Assembly (NCBI RefSeq): GCF_014204715.1
Contig: NZ_JACHLY010000001.1
Coordinates: forward strand, 2,697,001-2,761,000
Length of the DNA: 64,000 nucleotides
Reading direction: 5' to 3'
Origin: Streptomonospora salina
GTDB lineage: Bacteria; Actinomycetota; Actinomycetes; Streptosporangiales; Streptosporangiaceae
Shown: piece after piece, positions 52,223-60,756 of the stretch
How positions within the stretch are numbered: position 1 is the stretch's first letter
Layout of the letters: each line of letters opens with the position of its first letter
Notes under the pieces: model-generated
Seen by the model: the letters and a program-made list of their open reading frames with translations, nothing else
Database searches by the model: none
What the model was told of the DNA's origin: nothing
Position numbers and translations under genes: made by a program

Positions 52223-53488
52223 ATGACGCAATCAGAAGACGAGGGGCTGGCCGCGCTATTGCAGTCTCCCCGCCTGCGGCAGCGGCGGTTCGACACCATC
52301 CCGCTGCGTGGGCCCGGGGCCGCCTCCACCGACGTCCAAGGCCGTCAGCCCGGCGACTCCACCACTCCCACCGAGCTGTCGGACCTCATCAGCTCGATCG
52401 GCACCGTCGGTGTGCTGCAACCTGTCCTCGCCGAGGAGATCCAGCAGAACGACAGTGCCCCTCCTCGGTTGCTGCTGGTCACTGGTGAGCGGCGCTTGCG
52501 CGCGTGCCGGTGGGGAGCTTCCCACCTGCCCGACAATCCGCATTTCGCGTCGCTGCCCGCCATCGTCTGTCCCGGGCCGCTCAGCACCGAAGAGCGGCGC
52601 ACGTGGCAGATCGTGGAGAACCTCGCCCGCGAGCCCCTGCGTCCGGGGGAACAGGCAGCCGCGCTCCTGCTGCACCGCTGCGCCATCCTGACCGGCAAGC
52701 TCCTCCGATCCGGAAAGCCCATCCCTCCAGACGCCGCAGCGATCGAGGATCCTGTCGAGCGCTGGGAAGCACTGGAGCGCATCCGCGCCGGCGACCCGGC
52801 GTGTGCGGCACCGTGGCCGGAGGTGCTGCGCCGACTCGGCCTGCAACTGTCCGAGCGCAAGGCCCGCCAGCTCGTCTCGGCATTCCGCGCCCTGCCGCGC
52901 CACGTCTCCGAAGAGATGGATGAGGCGCAGGTCCGCCTGCACACCCGCATCCGGATGGGGCGGCTCATGGCAGGCCGGGCGGAGGCCGCCGAGGGCATCT
53001 GGGCCGCGGTGGCCGCACGCGGGCAGACGCGGCTCCTGCCGGCGGCGGTGCAGGCCGCCATCGACGATCCCGACTCCTCCGCCGATGAGGCGTTGCAGCA
53101 CGCCGAGCAGCAGCGGGACGAGGCCGACGCCGCCCGTGCCGAGGCCTTGTCCAAGGACGATTCCGGGCTCGCCCCCGAAGTAGCCGATGCGCTGCACTCT
53201 CCACAACCGGAGCCCCCGACCGATGAAAAAGAGCGTGGCTCCGAAGAGGCGAGCGACGACCACGGCGACGACGCTCCTCACTCCCCCGCCGCTAGAGAAA
53301 GCGACGAGGACGATCCTCCACAGGCCGAACGCCAGGAGGACTCGGCCGCGGCGCGCTGCCTGGCCGGGCTGCGGCACCTGGTGTCCGACCTCCGTGTCGG
53401 GCGGCGGCCCGACCGTTACACAGCCGGCTCCCTGCGCCTGCTCATCGACGAGATCCGCCCCCTGCTCGACACCGAGGGAACCGAATGA
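52223..53488 (+). CDS. ParB-like nuclease-domain protein
   Basis: 421 residues. ParB motifs appear: LLLVTGERRLRACRWGASHL (box II, near residue 90) and QIVENLAREPLRPGEQAAAL (near 132). A HTH-like segment follows (RLGLQLSERKARQLVSAFRA). The C-terminal ~120 residues are acidic and Ser/Asp-rich, then a short helical end. No ParA gene is nearby. It may act in replication control or regulation of the element. Its stop overlaps the DUF4417 ATG by four bases. Confidence 0.8.
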   Translation: MTQSEDEGLAALLQSPRLRQRRFDTIPLRGPGAASTDVQGRQPGDSTTPTELSDLISSIGTVGVLQPVLAEEIQQNDSAPPRLLLVTGERRLRACRWGASHLPDNPHFASLPAIVCPGPLSTEERRTWQIVENLAREPLRPGEQAAALLLHRCAILTGKLLRSGKPIPPDAAAIEDPVERWEALERIRAGDPACAAPWPEVLRRLGLQLSERKARQLVSAFRALPRHVSEEMDEAQVRLHTRIRMGRLMAGRAEAAEGIWAAVAARGQTRLLPAAVQAAIDDPDSSADEALQHAEQQRDEADAARAEALSKDDSGLAPEVADALHSPQPEPPTDEKERGSEEASDDHGDDAPHSPAARESDEDDPPQAERQEDSAAARCLAGLRHLVSDLRVGRRPDRYTAGSLRLLIDEIRPLLDTEGTE

Positions 53489-54609
53489 GCCCCACTGACC
53501 TGCCGATTCCCACTGTCGGAGTTCCCCGGCCGGGACGCGCATGCGACTGCACGAGGTGCGCCTTCTGGAGCGGCCCGGACGGCACCGGGGGTCCCGCCAC
53601 CGTCGAACCGCTGTGCTCCGGGTCGAACTCGGACTGCTCCTACTGCGGGTGCGCTCGCTCGGAAGCCGGCGCCCCGTCGGGGGCGTGCGGCACCTGCCCG
53701 GTGCGCTGCGGCTCTCGCGACAACATCGGCGACTGGATGGCCGACGTCGGCGGCACGCTGGCCTTCGACGACGTCGACATCGCCTGCGAACTCCCCCGCG
53801 GGCTGCCCAGCTACATTCCCCAGACCGACGGCACCGGCATCCCCGATCTGGACGACCACCTGGACTGGCCCGCCTACGCCGTCGGACTACGCCGCGTCTT
53901 CTCCCCGCGCACGTTCGAACTCTTTCCCCGCTGGCGCGACGCGTCGGCCCACGACCTCCTCGGCCTCAAGCCGGGCCAGCTCGCGGTGCTCAGCGGCTAC
54001 GGCGAAGACCCGCTGGTGGAAGCGTTCTGGACCCGCCGGCGCCGTGACGCCCTAGTTGAACGCATCGCCGCCCAAGGCTGGGACCTGGTGTTGGCCTGCA
54101 ACTACTCCGTCTACGGCAACTGGCCGCGGGCCGAGCACCTGATCAACATGCGCCGCTCACTCCTGCTGGCCCAGGAGTTCGCCGAAGCCGGAATCGCCGT
54201 CGTCCCCAACCTCTACTGGTTTCGCCTAGAGGACCTTCTGCGGTGGGGCGAGTGGATCGAGCAAGCCGAACCGCCGGCGATCGCGATCAACGCTCAGACC
54301 ATGCGCACCGCCGCCGACTGGGACAGCTGGCTGCTTCCCGGACTGCACTGGCTCGCCGCCACCATTCCCACGGACCTTCCGGTGTTCATGACCGGTTTGT
54401 CGCGGCCGGATCGCATCGGCGTCGCCACGGATCTGTTCGGCCCGCGCCTGGTCCTGCTCAACACCACTGCCCAGTCCTACGCCCTGCACGGCGAGGTCAT
54501 GGGGGCGCAGGGGCGGCGCCGGGTCCACGCCAAGACCGCTGACGCTTTCCGCTCCACCGTCGGCTACTACGCCTCCCTGCTCGTCTCCGGGAGTCTTCAT
54601 GACCGCTGA
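53485..54609 (+). CDS. DUF4417 protein with cysteine clusters
   Basis: 374 residues. The N-terminal ~80 residues hold about ten cysteines (CDCTRCAFW; CSYCGCARSE; CGTCPVRCGSR), which could bind zinc or iron-sulfur. A DUF4417-type domain follows (IAAQGWDLVLACNYSVYGNW; VPNLYWFRLEDLLRWGEWIE; VFMTGLSRPDRIGVATDLFG). The family is found with ParB proteins and plasmid genes; its biochemical role is not known. Its coding end overlaps the next gene by 11 bases. Confidence 0.7.
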   Translation: MSPTDLPIPTVGVPRPGRACDCTRCAFWSGPDGTGGPATVEPLCSGSNSDCSYCGCARSEAGAPSGACGTCPVRCGSRDNIGDWMADVGGTLAFDDVDIACELPRGLPSYIPQTDGTGIPDLDDHLDWPAYAVGLRRVFSPRTFELFPRWRDASAHDLLGLKPGQLAVLSGYGEDPLVEAFWTRRRRDALVERIAAQGWDLVLACNYSVYGNWPRAEHLINMRRSLLLAQEFAEAGIAVVPNLYWFRLEDLLRWGEWIEQAEPPAIAINAQTMRTAADWDSWLLPGLHWLAATIPTDLPVFMTGLSRPDRIGVATDLFGPRLVLLNTTAQSYALHGEVMGAQGRRRVHAKTADAFRSTVGYYASLLVSGSLHDR

Positions 54610-54949
54610 TCCTCTGTCCTGCCGCCGCCTGTTCGTCATGCTCACCTGGTCACCGGAGGCGGGATCAGCAGTAGACCCGGTCGGCGTGCTCGCTGTCGAC
54701 CAGGGCGGTCCGGAAATGCTTCGCGCGGTGTCCTGGGTGCCGCTGACCTACGGCGCAGCCGCGGCCTGGCGCCGCCGCGTCCGCGACGCGCGGCTCACGG
54801 AAGAGGTGCTCCAAGCCTGGCTGGAAGCCGGCGGTGCCGAACAGCTCGCCGAGGTGCTTCAGTTCCCCTTCCCCGATGCATCGCTGACCGACTTCACAGA
54901 GGCGGCGATGGATCGCCTGCTGACGGGACAGATCTGGGAGGAGGAGTAG
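54599..54949 (+). CDS. Small hypothetical protein before the paired large proteins
   Basis: 116 residues. It is mixed alpha/beta (LFVMLTWSPEAGSAVDPVG; AAAAWRRRVRDARLTEEVLQ) with an acidic C-terminus ending EEE. There is no membrane helix. It overlaps the DUF4417 stop by 11 bases, and the next gene starts with TTG directly after its stop codon. So it is coupled to the kinase-like protein and might be its chaperone. No family is recognised. Confidence 0.6.
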   Translation: MTADPLSCRRLFVMLTWSPEAGSAVDPVGVLAVDQGGPEMLRAVSWVPLTYGAAAAWRRRVRDARLTEEVLQAWLEAGGAEQLAEVLQFPFPDASLTDFTEAAMDRLLTGQIWEEE

Positions 54950-57418
54950 TTGGGCTCGGGCGGCAAGACGACACACGCCACCTACGACACCGCCCCCACT
55001 GCGGGAGAGCTCGACGACTCTCTCGACCCGCTGACGGAACCGTCGGAAGCGGTGGACTACCCGCCCGAACTCCAGCAGCAGTTGGGTGCCCTCCAGTCGC
55101 TGTCCGAAGCGGGGATGTCCCCGGTGGGTGACACGACCACCACCTCGCCGCAGGACTGGCACGCCGACTTGGAGGCCGCAGCCGCGCAAGCGTCGGAGGG
55201 CGTGCAGGAATTGCCCGCCGCGCAGCAGCCGGCCGCCGCGGCCGAGGTCGACACGGCGGTCCACGCGGCCTTGGCGGCTCTAACACCGGAGCAACTCAAG
55301 GAACTGGCAAAGGAGCAGGGGTTCTCCCATCCCGAGCTCGTGGGCGCTTCCGGCGGCCAGCCGCACCCGCTTGCCGTATGGCTCTCTCCGACGACGCCGG
55401 AGATGACCAAGCTCCGTATCCAGACTAAGGCCGACGAGCGCTTCGCCGCGCTGTGCGCGGGCGAATCCGTGGCCGGGCTGACCTACGCCGATATCGAACC
55501 TCCCACACCGGCCGACGGCACGTGGACGGCAACCCCCGAGCAACTCAGCGAACTCGCCGCTCAGGTGCACAGCCACGTAGGCCAGGCCACGGCGTCCACC
55601 GGCCCCGCCGCGGCCGACGCGCTGGCCGCGGCAGTGGCCGCCGAGCAGCAGCTGGCTACGGCTTACTGCCCTGCTGCCGATGCGGCGCAGGTCCATGCGG
55701 CCCAAGCACCGGCGACCGCCGCCATCGACGAACTCGCCGAGAGCATGCCGTCGACGTCGCAGAGCTTCGGTCCCGTGCTGGAGCAGGCCAAGGCCGAAGG
55801 CCACCTCACGCCGGAGCAGTGGTCGGTCCTGTCGCAGCCCGAGAGCCTTCGACTGGCTCGGGCCGCGACCCCGGAGGCGGAGAAGACCGCGCTGAGGGCC
55901 ACCGCCGAGCAACGCCACGAACAGCTGGTTGCCCTCGAAAAGAGCGCTGACTGGCTCGCCGACCACGCCACCTCGGCGGACGGCGGCTGGCAGCTGCATG
56001 TTCCCGAGTCATTGTCCACGTCGCCTGATCCGGCGGCTTCGCCCGTGGTGGATCTCGCCAAGAGCGCGGAGCAGTACTTCGACGCCTACAACCAGGTGCA
56101 ACCGTGGGTGAGCAACGCGCCGGCGCAGTGGACTGAGGAAGGGGAACTGTCTGCGGAGGTGCCGGCCCCGAAGCCGGCGCCGCCTCCCTGGGGGATGACC
56201 ACCGCTTTCAACGAGTGGATCGCCCACCCCGGTGTGGACAATGCCGCGGTGAAGCAGGCGGCGGTCAGCCTCGGCATGCCGGAGCACGGCAGCAACGTCT
56301 ACGACGCCAAGAAGTGGATCGCCTCCCACTGGGATCCCATGCTCGACCAGGGGGCGATCGCGCAGCACATCGAGAAGAAAGCCGCAAAGCAGGCAGCGAA
56401 GAGCAGCAAATCGGCGGTTGATCCGCCGAAGGCAGAGGCTGCGGCGGCTGCGTCGCCGGGGTGGGCGACCCAGCACGGTCAGCTCGTGGCCGCGCTCAAA
56501 CAGCACGGGGGCGCGTGGGCCGACGTCCCCAAGCCTGTCGAACCGGCCGTTGTGGCGGGCCACGACTTCGGCGCAGGCGCCTCCGGCGGTGGGCTCGGCG
56601 GGGTGCATACGAAGTCGGTCCACACCGGCCCGGACGGCGGCAAGTGGATGTTCAAGCCGGACAAGTCCACCGGCGGTGCCCGTGCCGAAGCCGAAGCGGT
56701 GGTATCCCGGATCGCGGAGGCCGCCGGCGTTCCTTCGGTGCCCGCTTACAAGGCCGAGGTCTCCGGCAAGTCGGGAGTAGTCCAGCCGCTCGTGCCTTCC
56801 GCCACGCCGCTGTCGTCCGAACCCTCATCGTGGACCCAGAGCGATGTGGACTCCCTGGTCCGCTCGCACGTCCTGGCGTGGACGGTCGGCGACCACGACG
56901 CCAACCCCTCGAACGTCCTGCGGACGGCCTCAGGCGGACTGGTCGGCATCGATCGCGGCCAGGCGTTCAAGCACTACGGCGAGGACAAGCTGTCGCTCGA
57001 CTACCATCCCAACGCCGCATTCGGGACACCCCAAGCAGCCCACCACCAGGCGTACAAGGCGTTCAAGGGTGGCGATCTTGCTACAGGCGTGCAGGTCAAC
57101 CCTGCGGCCGCTCACCCCGTGATCGCGAAGCTGGAAAGCATCCCGGACAGCCAGTGGCGCGCAACACTGCACACCACCGCACATGAAGGGGCCAAGCATT
57201 CGGAGACCATCGCGTGGGGACCGACCATGCGCAAACGGGCTGCGGCCACGCACGGCATCAGCGAAAGCTCAGTGAGCCCCCAGCACATCGCCGAAGCCTT
57301 CCTCGATTACGCGTGTGAGCGCAAGAACTCCTTGCGCTCCGACTTCGCCGCCTTCTTCTCCAGTGAACTCGGACTCAACGGCCAGGCTCTCAAGCACGCC
57401 GGCGGGGAGGCCGGCTGA
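54950..57418 (+). CDS. Large protein with kinase-like domain (candidate effector)
   Basis: 822 residues from a TTG directly after the previous stop, with a GGAGGAG ribosome site. It opens MGSGGKTTHATYDTAPTA, a motif shared with the next gene. Residues about 20-540 are helical and Ala/Gln/Glu-rich. A kinase-like domain near 545-760 has KWMFKPDKSTGG (Lys near 568), then SHVLAWTVGDHDANPSNVL (catalytic loop near 647) and LVGIDRGQAFKHYG (metal Asp near 665), as in HipA/PI-kinase folds. A helical tail follows. It may be an enzyme delivered or used by the type IV system; the substrate is unknown. Confidence 0.65.
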   Translation: MGSGGKTTHATYDTAPTAGELDDSLDPLTEPSEAVDYPPELQQQLGALQSLSEAGMSPVGDTTTTSPQDWHADLEAAAAQASEGVQELPAAQQPAAAAEVDTAVHAALAALTPEQLKELAKEQGFSHPELVGASGGQPHPLAVWLSPTTPEMTKLRIQTKADERFAALCAGESVAGLTYADIEPPTPADGTWTATPEQLSELAAQVHSHVGQATASTGPAAADALAAAVAAEQQLATAYCPAADAAQVHAAQAPATAAIDELAESMPSTSQSFGPVLEQAKAEGHLTPEQWSVLSQPESLRLARAATPEAEKTALRATAEQRHEQLVALEKSADWLADHATSADGGWQLHVPESLSTSPDPAASPVVDLAKSAEQYFDAYNQVQPWVSNAPAQWTEEGELSAEVPAPKPAPPPWGMTTAFNEWIAHPGVDNAAVKQAAVSLGMPEHGSNVYDAKKWIASHWDPMLDQGAIAQHIEKKAAKQAAKSSKSAVDPPKAEAAAAASPGWATQHGQLVAALKQHGGAWADVPKPVEPAVVAGHDFGAGASGGGLGGVHTKSVHTGPDGGKWMFKPDKSTGGARAEAEAVVSRIAEAAGVPSVPAYKAEVSGKSGVVQPLVPSATPLSSEPSSWTQSDVDSLVRSHVLAWTVGDHDANPSNVLRTASGGLVGIDRGQAFKHYGEDKLSLDYHPNAAFGTPQAAHHQAYKAFKGGDLATGVQVNPAAAHPVIAKLESIPDSQWRATLHTTAHEGAKHSETIAWGPTMRKRAAATHGISESSVSPQHIAEAFLDYACERKNSLRSDFAAFFSSELGLNGQALKHAGGEAG

Positions 57419-59514
57419 TGGGAAGCGGAGGGTCCAAGAACCACGAGACCTACAACACGGCACCGACAGCGGCCCCCGCTCACGATCAGTCGGATCCCTC
57501 CCAGGAGGAGTCTCCGCCCGTCAGCGACGAGGCGCTTCCTCTCCTGGACCAAGAGTCGGCGGCCGACGACCCGGGTGGCGCAGCGGGGGAAGAAGCCGGG
57601 GCTGAGGAGGAGCATCCGGCTCCAGAAGAGAACCCGCAGGAAGAGAATTCTCAGGAGACTCCGTCGGACGAACCACTCGCGGAGTCGGCCAGTGACGCGC
57701 TGACTCCGATCCCCGACGCACCGGCGGAAGGAGCGCCAGCCGGGACCCCCGTGCTGGCCGGCGGCGCCGATCTGGTGGACAGCACGGCCACGCTCATCTC
57801 CTATTCCGACCCTGAAGGCGGGCCACCGCGCGAGGTGCTGCTGGCCTCCGTCGACGAGCAGGCCGAAGCCAAGCTCATGGAGGCCCTGGAGCTGCAGAAA
57901 ACAGAACCGATCCACGTGGAGGAGGAAGTCTCCGGGCGCCTTCCGCTGGACGAGGAGAAGCAGCTCTATGAACTCACCGCGAAGGCCGCCAAGAGCGTCA
58001 ACCACAAGCTGAAGACCGGCACCGCAGTCCCCGAACACACGAAGGAGTACCTCGCCCAGGCCCAGGCCGCGGTACAGGAGGTACTCGACTCGCCCTTTGC
58101 CACGGCCGACGAACTGGAGATGGCCGGTTACTACAAGAACTGGCTCGGCAAGGTCGAGCACACCATCGACACAGCTGGAGCGGGAAGCAAGCCCTATGCC
58201 GACGTCAAGATCCCGACGGTGCAGGCGTACGAGCAGCAGGGAACGGCGACAGTAACCGCGATGGTGCCTGCAGAACCCGAGGGGACCGGCCTGCCGACGG
58301 AGTCCCGGACCGCCGGCCGAATCCAGGCCGCCGTCGACGCCGAAAGCGGCACCACGTCGTGGAACGGGTCCGACCGCGTCTCGGCCGAGGGCACCGAGTA
58401 CGCCGTCGACCTCGGCGACGGCTGGAGCGCGGTGTATCGCCCTTACCAGGCCAACGACCCCGCGAAGACGGAGTACTCCCTGCGCGGGCAACTGGAGGTG
58501 CATGCTCCCCAGGGCGCCGGCCACGGAAAGAAGCTGGTCAGCCGCCTCGGCGACCTGAACCTCGTCAACCGCGCGCTCACCGCCAAAGAAGGCGAATGGA
58601 CCTACCTGATGAACAACCTCACCGCCCAGGGCCTGCAGTCCGAACCGCAGGTGAAGACCGCGCTGGGTCAGGCGGAGGAATTGGAGGAGATGCAGCTCCA
58701 AGAGATCTTCCACAGCCAAGCCCACAAGGCGGCCGGCCTCGACGAGCACGGGCTGGCGAAGCTCGCCAAGAGCTGGCAGGTGGAGGCGGCCGCGTCCTGC
58801 CTACCGAGGAAGGTCGCCCTGGTACGTGACGCCGCCGCGAAGGCGGCCGGCTTCGCCGACGGAGGCGAACTCGCCGCGAGCCCCGGCTATGACCCCGTCC
58901 CGCGCTCCTCAGGCGGCTGGCTCACGTGGTCGCGCTGGGACGTCGGAAACAGCGCCGCGATGGAAACGGCATGGAGCGGGAAAAGCCTCACGCACTCCAT
59001 CGGCGCGGGAAGCATGAGCGACCTGCTCGCGACCGGGGTACTGGCCTCCACCGAGCGCCGCAGCGTCATGGGTGTCTCCAGCGACATCGGGATGAGCGAG
59101 AACGCGGACAAGAAGAGCGGCGGCGCCAACTCCGTGTTCACCCGCGTCACGTCCCAGGCCGCGGTCACGCAGTACGGACTCGGCAAAGGCGCCCACCTGG
59201 TCTGGGACGACCCGCCTCGCCTCCTCGACAACACCAGCGTGTACGGCTACCCGAGCGACCACTTCGGCGCGGTGAACCCCAAGGGCAACCACTCCATGCA
59301 CGCCATGACCAAGGACCCGAAGAAGATGGCGGAGTTCACGGCTCACAACAACGAGGTCATGTTCCGCCACGGTCTCGACCTACTCGGAGCGGAAGCGCCC
59401 TCCCGCATCGTCTGCAGCGGGGAGCAGGAGAAGAAGAACGTGGTAGCACTGCTGAACAAGCGGGGCATCACCCACCTCGCCGGTAAACCCATCGACCAGG
59501 TCGTTCAGGCCTAG
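57418..59514 (+). CDS. Large protein, same N-terminal motif, ART-like C-terminus (candidate effector)
   Basis: 698 residues whose ATG shares one base with the previous stop. It opens MGSGGSKNHETYNTAPTA, nearly the same as the preceding gene. An acidic, disordered region (~20-120) and a helical part (~150-250) follow. After residue 480 lies SGKSLTHSIGAGSMSDLLAT, then STERRSVMGVSSDIGMSE, GGANSVFTRV and NNEVMFRHGLDLLG. The pattern loosely recalls ADP-ribosyltransferases (Arg, Ser and Glu motifs), but this is only suggestive. It could be a toxin or effector moved by the type IV system. Confidence 0.6.
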   Translation: MGSGGSKNHETYNTAPTAAPAHDQSDPSQEESPPVSDEALPLLDQESAADDPGGAAGEEAGAEEEHPAPEENPQEENSQETPSDEPLAESASDALTPIPDAPAEGAPAGTPVLAGGADLVDSTATLISYSDPEGGPPREVLLASVDEQAEAKLMEALELQKTEPIHVEEEVSGRLPLDEEKQLYELTAKAAKSVNHKLKTGTAVPEHTKEYLAQAQAAVQEVLDSPFATADELEMAGYYKNWLGKVEHTIDTAGAGSKPYADVKIPTVQAYEQQGTATVTAMVPAEPEGTGLPTESRTAGRIQAAVDAESGTTSWNGSDRVSAEGTEYAVDLGDGWSAVYRPYQANDPAKTEYSLRGQLEVHAPQGAGHGKKLVSRLGDLNLVNRALTAKEGEWTYLMNNLTAQGLQSEPQVKTALGQAEELEEMQLQEIFHSQAHKAAGLDEHGLAKLAKSWQVEAAASCLPRKVALVRDAAAKAAGFADGGELAASPGYDPVPRSSGGWLTWSRWDVGNSAAMETAWSGKSLTHSIGAGSMSDLLATGVLASTERRSVMGVSSDIGMSENADKKSGGANSVFTRVTSQAAVTQYGLGKGAHLVWDDPPRLLDNTSVYGYPSDHFGAVNPKGNHSMHAMTKDPKKMAEFTAHNNEVMFRHGLDLLGAEAPSRIVCSGEQEKKNVVALLNKRGITHLAGKPIDQVVQA

Positions 59515-59526
59515 GCAGGAGCCACC

Positions 59527-59994
59527 ATGCAATGGGAGCGACACCTCGCCGACCTCCTCGCCGGCCGCCACACCATGACGGACGACCCGCTCGACGCCGG
59601 CGCACAGATGGTCGTCACCGAACCCGGGGCGGGCGGAGACGAGGCCTTCCGCGCGCCGCTGGCGCGGCATCACCGCGTCGAGAACGACGACCCGCACCTC
59701 ATCTGGATCCGTCCGATTATCCCCGGCCGCCGTGATCCGAAGACCGGCGAGATGACCTTCAACTTGAACATCTGCCGCCGCCGCGGCCTGCAATGGGAAC
59801 AAGCCGAACCGGTCGACGGCGGAATCGAACTCGTGCTGACCTCCGGCCAGCGGGCACGCATCGAACCCGCCGCCGGCCCGGAACTGGAGGTCCTCTACGC
59901 CTGGGACACCTTCACCCTCGGGGCGCTCACCGCTGAAGAGGAAAGCGCCCTGGACGCGCTGCGCGAGGACAGCTGGACGGGACGGTTCGCTTGA
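59527..59994 (+). CDS. Hypothetical protein downstream of the paired large proteins
   Basis: 155 residues, 12 bases after the preceding stop with AGGAG before the ATG. It is mixed alpha/beta: HLIWIRPIIPGRRDPKTGEM, MTFNLNICRRRGLQWEQAEP, ALTAEEESALDALREDSW. No membrane segment is present. It is the last gene of the coupled operon starting with ParB, so it could be an immunity, chaperone or regulatory partner of the large proteins. No family is recognised. Confidence 0.55.
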   Translation: MQWERHLADLLAGRHTMTDDPLDAGAQMVVTEPGAGGDEAFRAPLARHHRVENDDPHLIWIRPIIPGRRDPKTGEMTFNLNICRRRGLQWEQAEPVDGGIELVLTSGQRARIEPAAGPELEVLYAWDTFTLGALTAEEESALDALREDSWTGRFA

Positions 59995-60301
59995 GGGGAT
60001 GAGCGCGTGCCGCCGTCGGCCTTGATTTTGCCGTCTGCTCACTCACGGCGTATGTCGGCACGATGGCGGTGTGCACTACGCGGTGGGTAGATGCAGCGCC
60101 CCCCGACGGCGATGCGCAACTGGACGCGTTGCGACGGCCCCGTGAAGAGTCGGATATCCTCCCGGCGTCTGTGCTGAAGGGGGACAAGGCATCCAAGCGC
60201 CGTCGTTTCGGAACAGGTGAGGCTATATGGGTGGTTTGTCGGATTCTCGGCGAGTGAATGAAAACGGCCTCTGGCGCTGGTAAACGCGCAGGTCATTCAG
60301 T
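59995..60301 (+). promoter_or_regulatory. Probable leader of the type I-E CRISPR array
   Basis: 307 bases between the operon end and the first repeat, with no credible gene. The last ~90 bases are locally A/T-richer (around 60225-60300) than the flanks. Conserved repeats are at this end and degenerate ones at the far end, so this is the leader side. No cas genes accompany it in the window. Confidence 0.5.
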
Positions 60302-60756
60302 GTGCTCCCCGCGCACGCGGGGATGGTCCCCCTAGGGTGAAAAGCATGTCAAGGAGGGCAGCGTGCTCCCCGCGCACGCGGGGATGGTCCCGTCCCGATA
60401 CCGGCGTCGAGGTGGCGGTGCCCGTGCTCCCCGCGCACGCGGGGATGGTCCCCGAAACCGGCGAAGCGATCGCATTGATGAACGGTGCTCCCCGCGCACG
60501 CGGGGATGGTCCCCGGTCTCCCGCCCGCCAGGGCGTCGGCCTGGCGTGCTCCCCGCGCACGCGGGGATGGTCCCGAAGGCGGCACGCCCGGCAGCGTCCC
60601 AGGCGTGTGCTCCCGCGCACGCGGGGATGGTCCCGGCTGGTCAGACGTCGGATATAACATCCTCGTATGCTCCCTGCGCACGCGGGGATGAATCGGACTA
60701 CTGCCTCCGCCACGCCGGCGTGGCGCGCCGAGCCTCGCGGACGTGGGGATGAACGG
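60302..60756 (+). CRISPR. Orphan type I-E CRISPR array, 8 repeats of 28-29 bases
   Basis: Repeats begin GTGCTCCCCGCGCACGC and end GGGGATGGTCCC, the common actinobacterial type I-E form, at 60302, 60363, 60424, 60485, 60546 and 60607. The sixth lacks one C (28 bases). Spacers are 32 bases. Two degenerate repeats at 60667 and about 60728 keep the same 32-base register but end GATGAA instead of GATGGT. No Cascade, cas1 or cas2 genes lie nearby, so the array may be served by a distant system. Confidence 0.95.
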
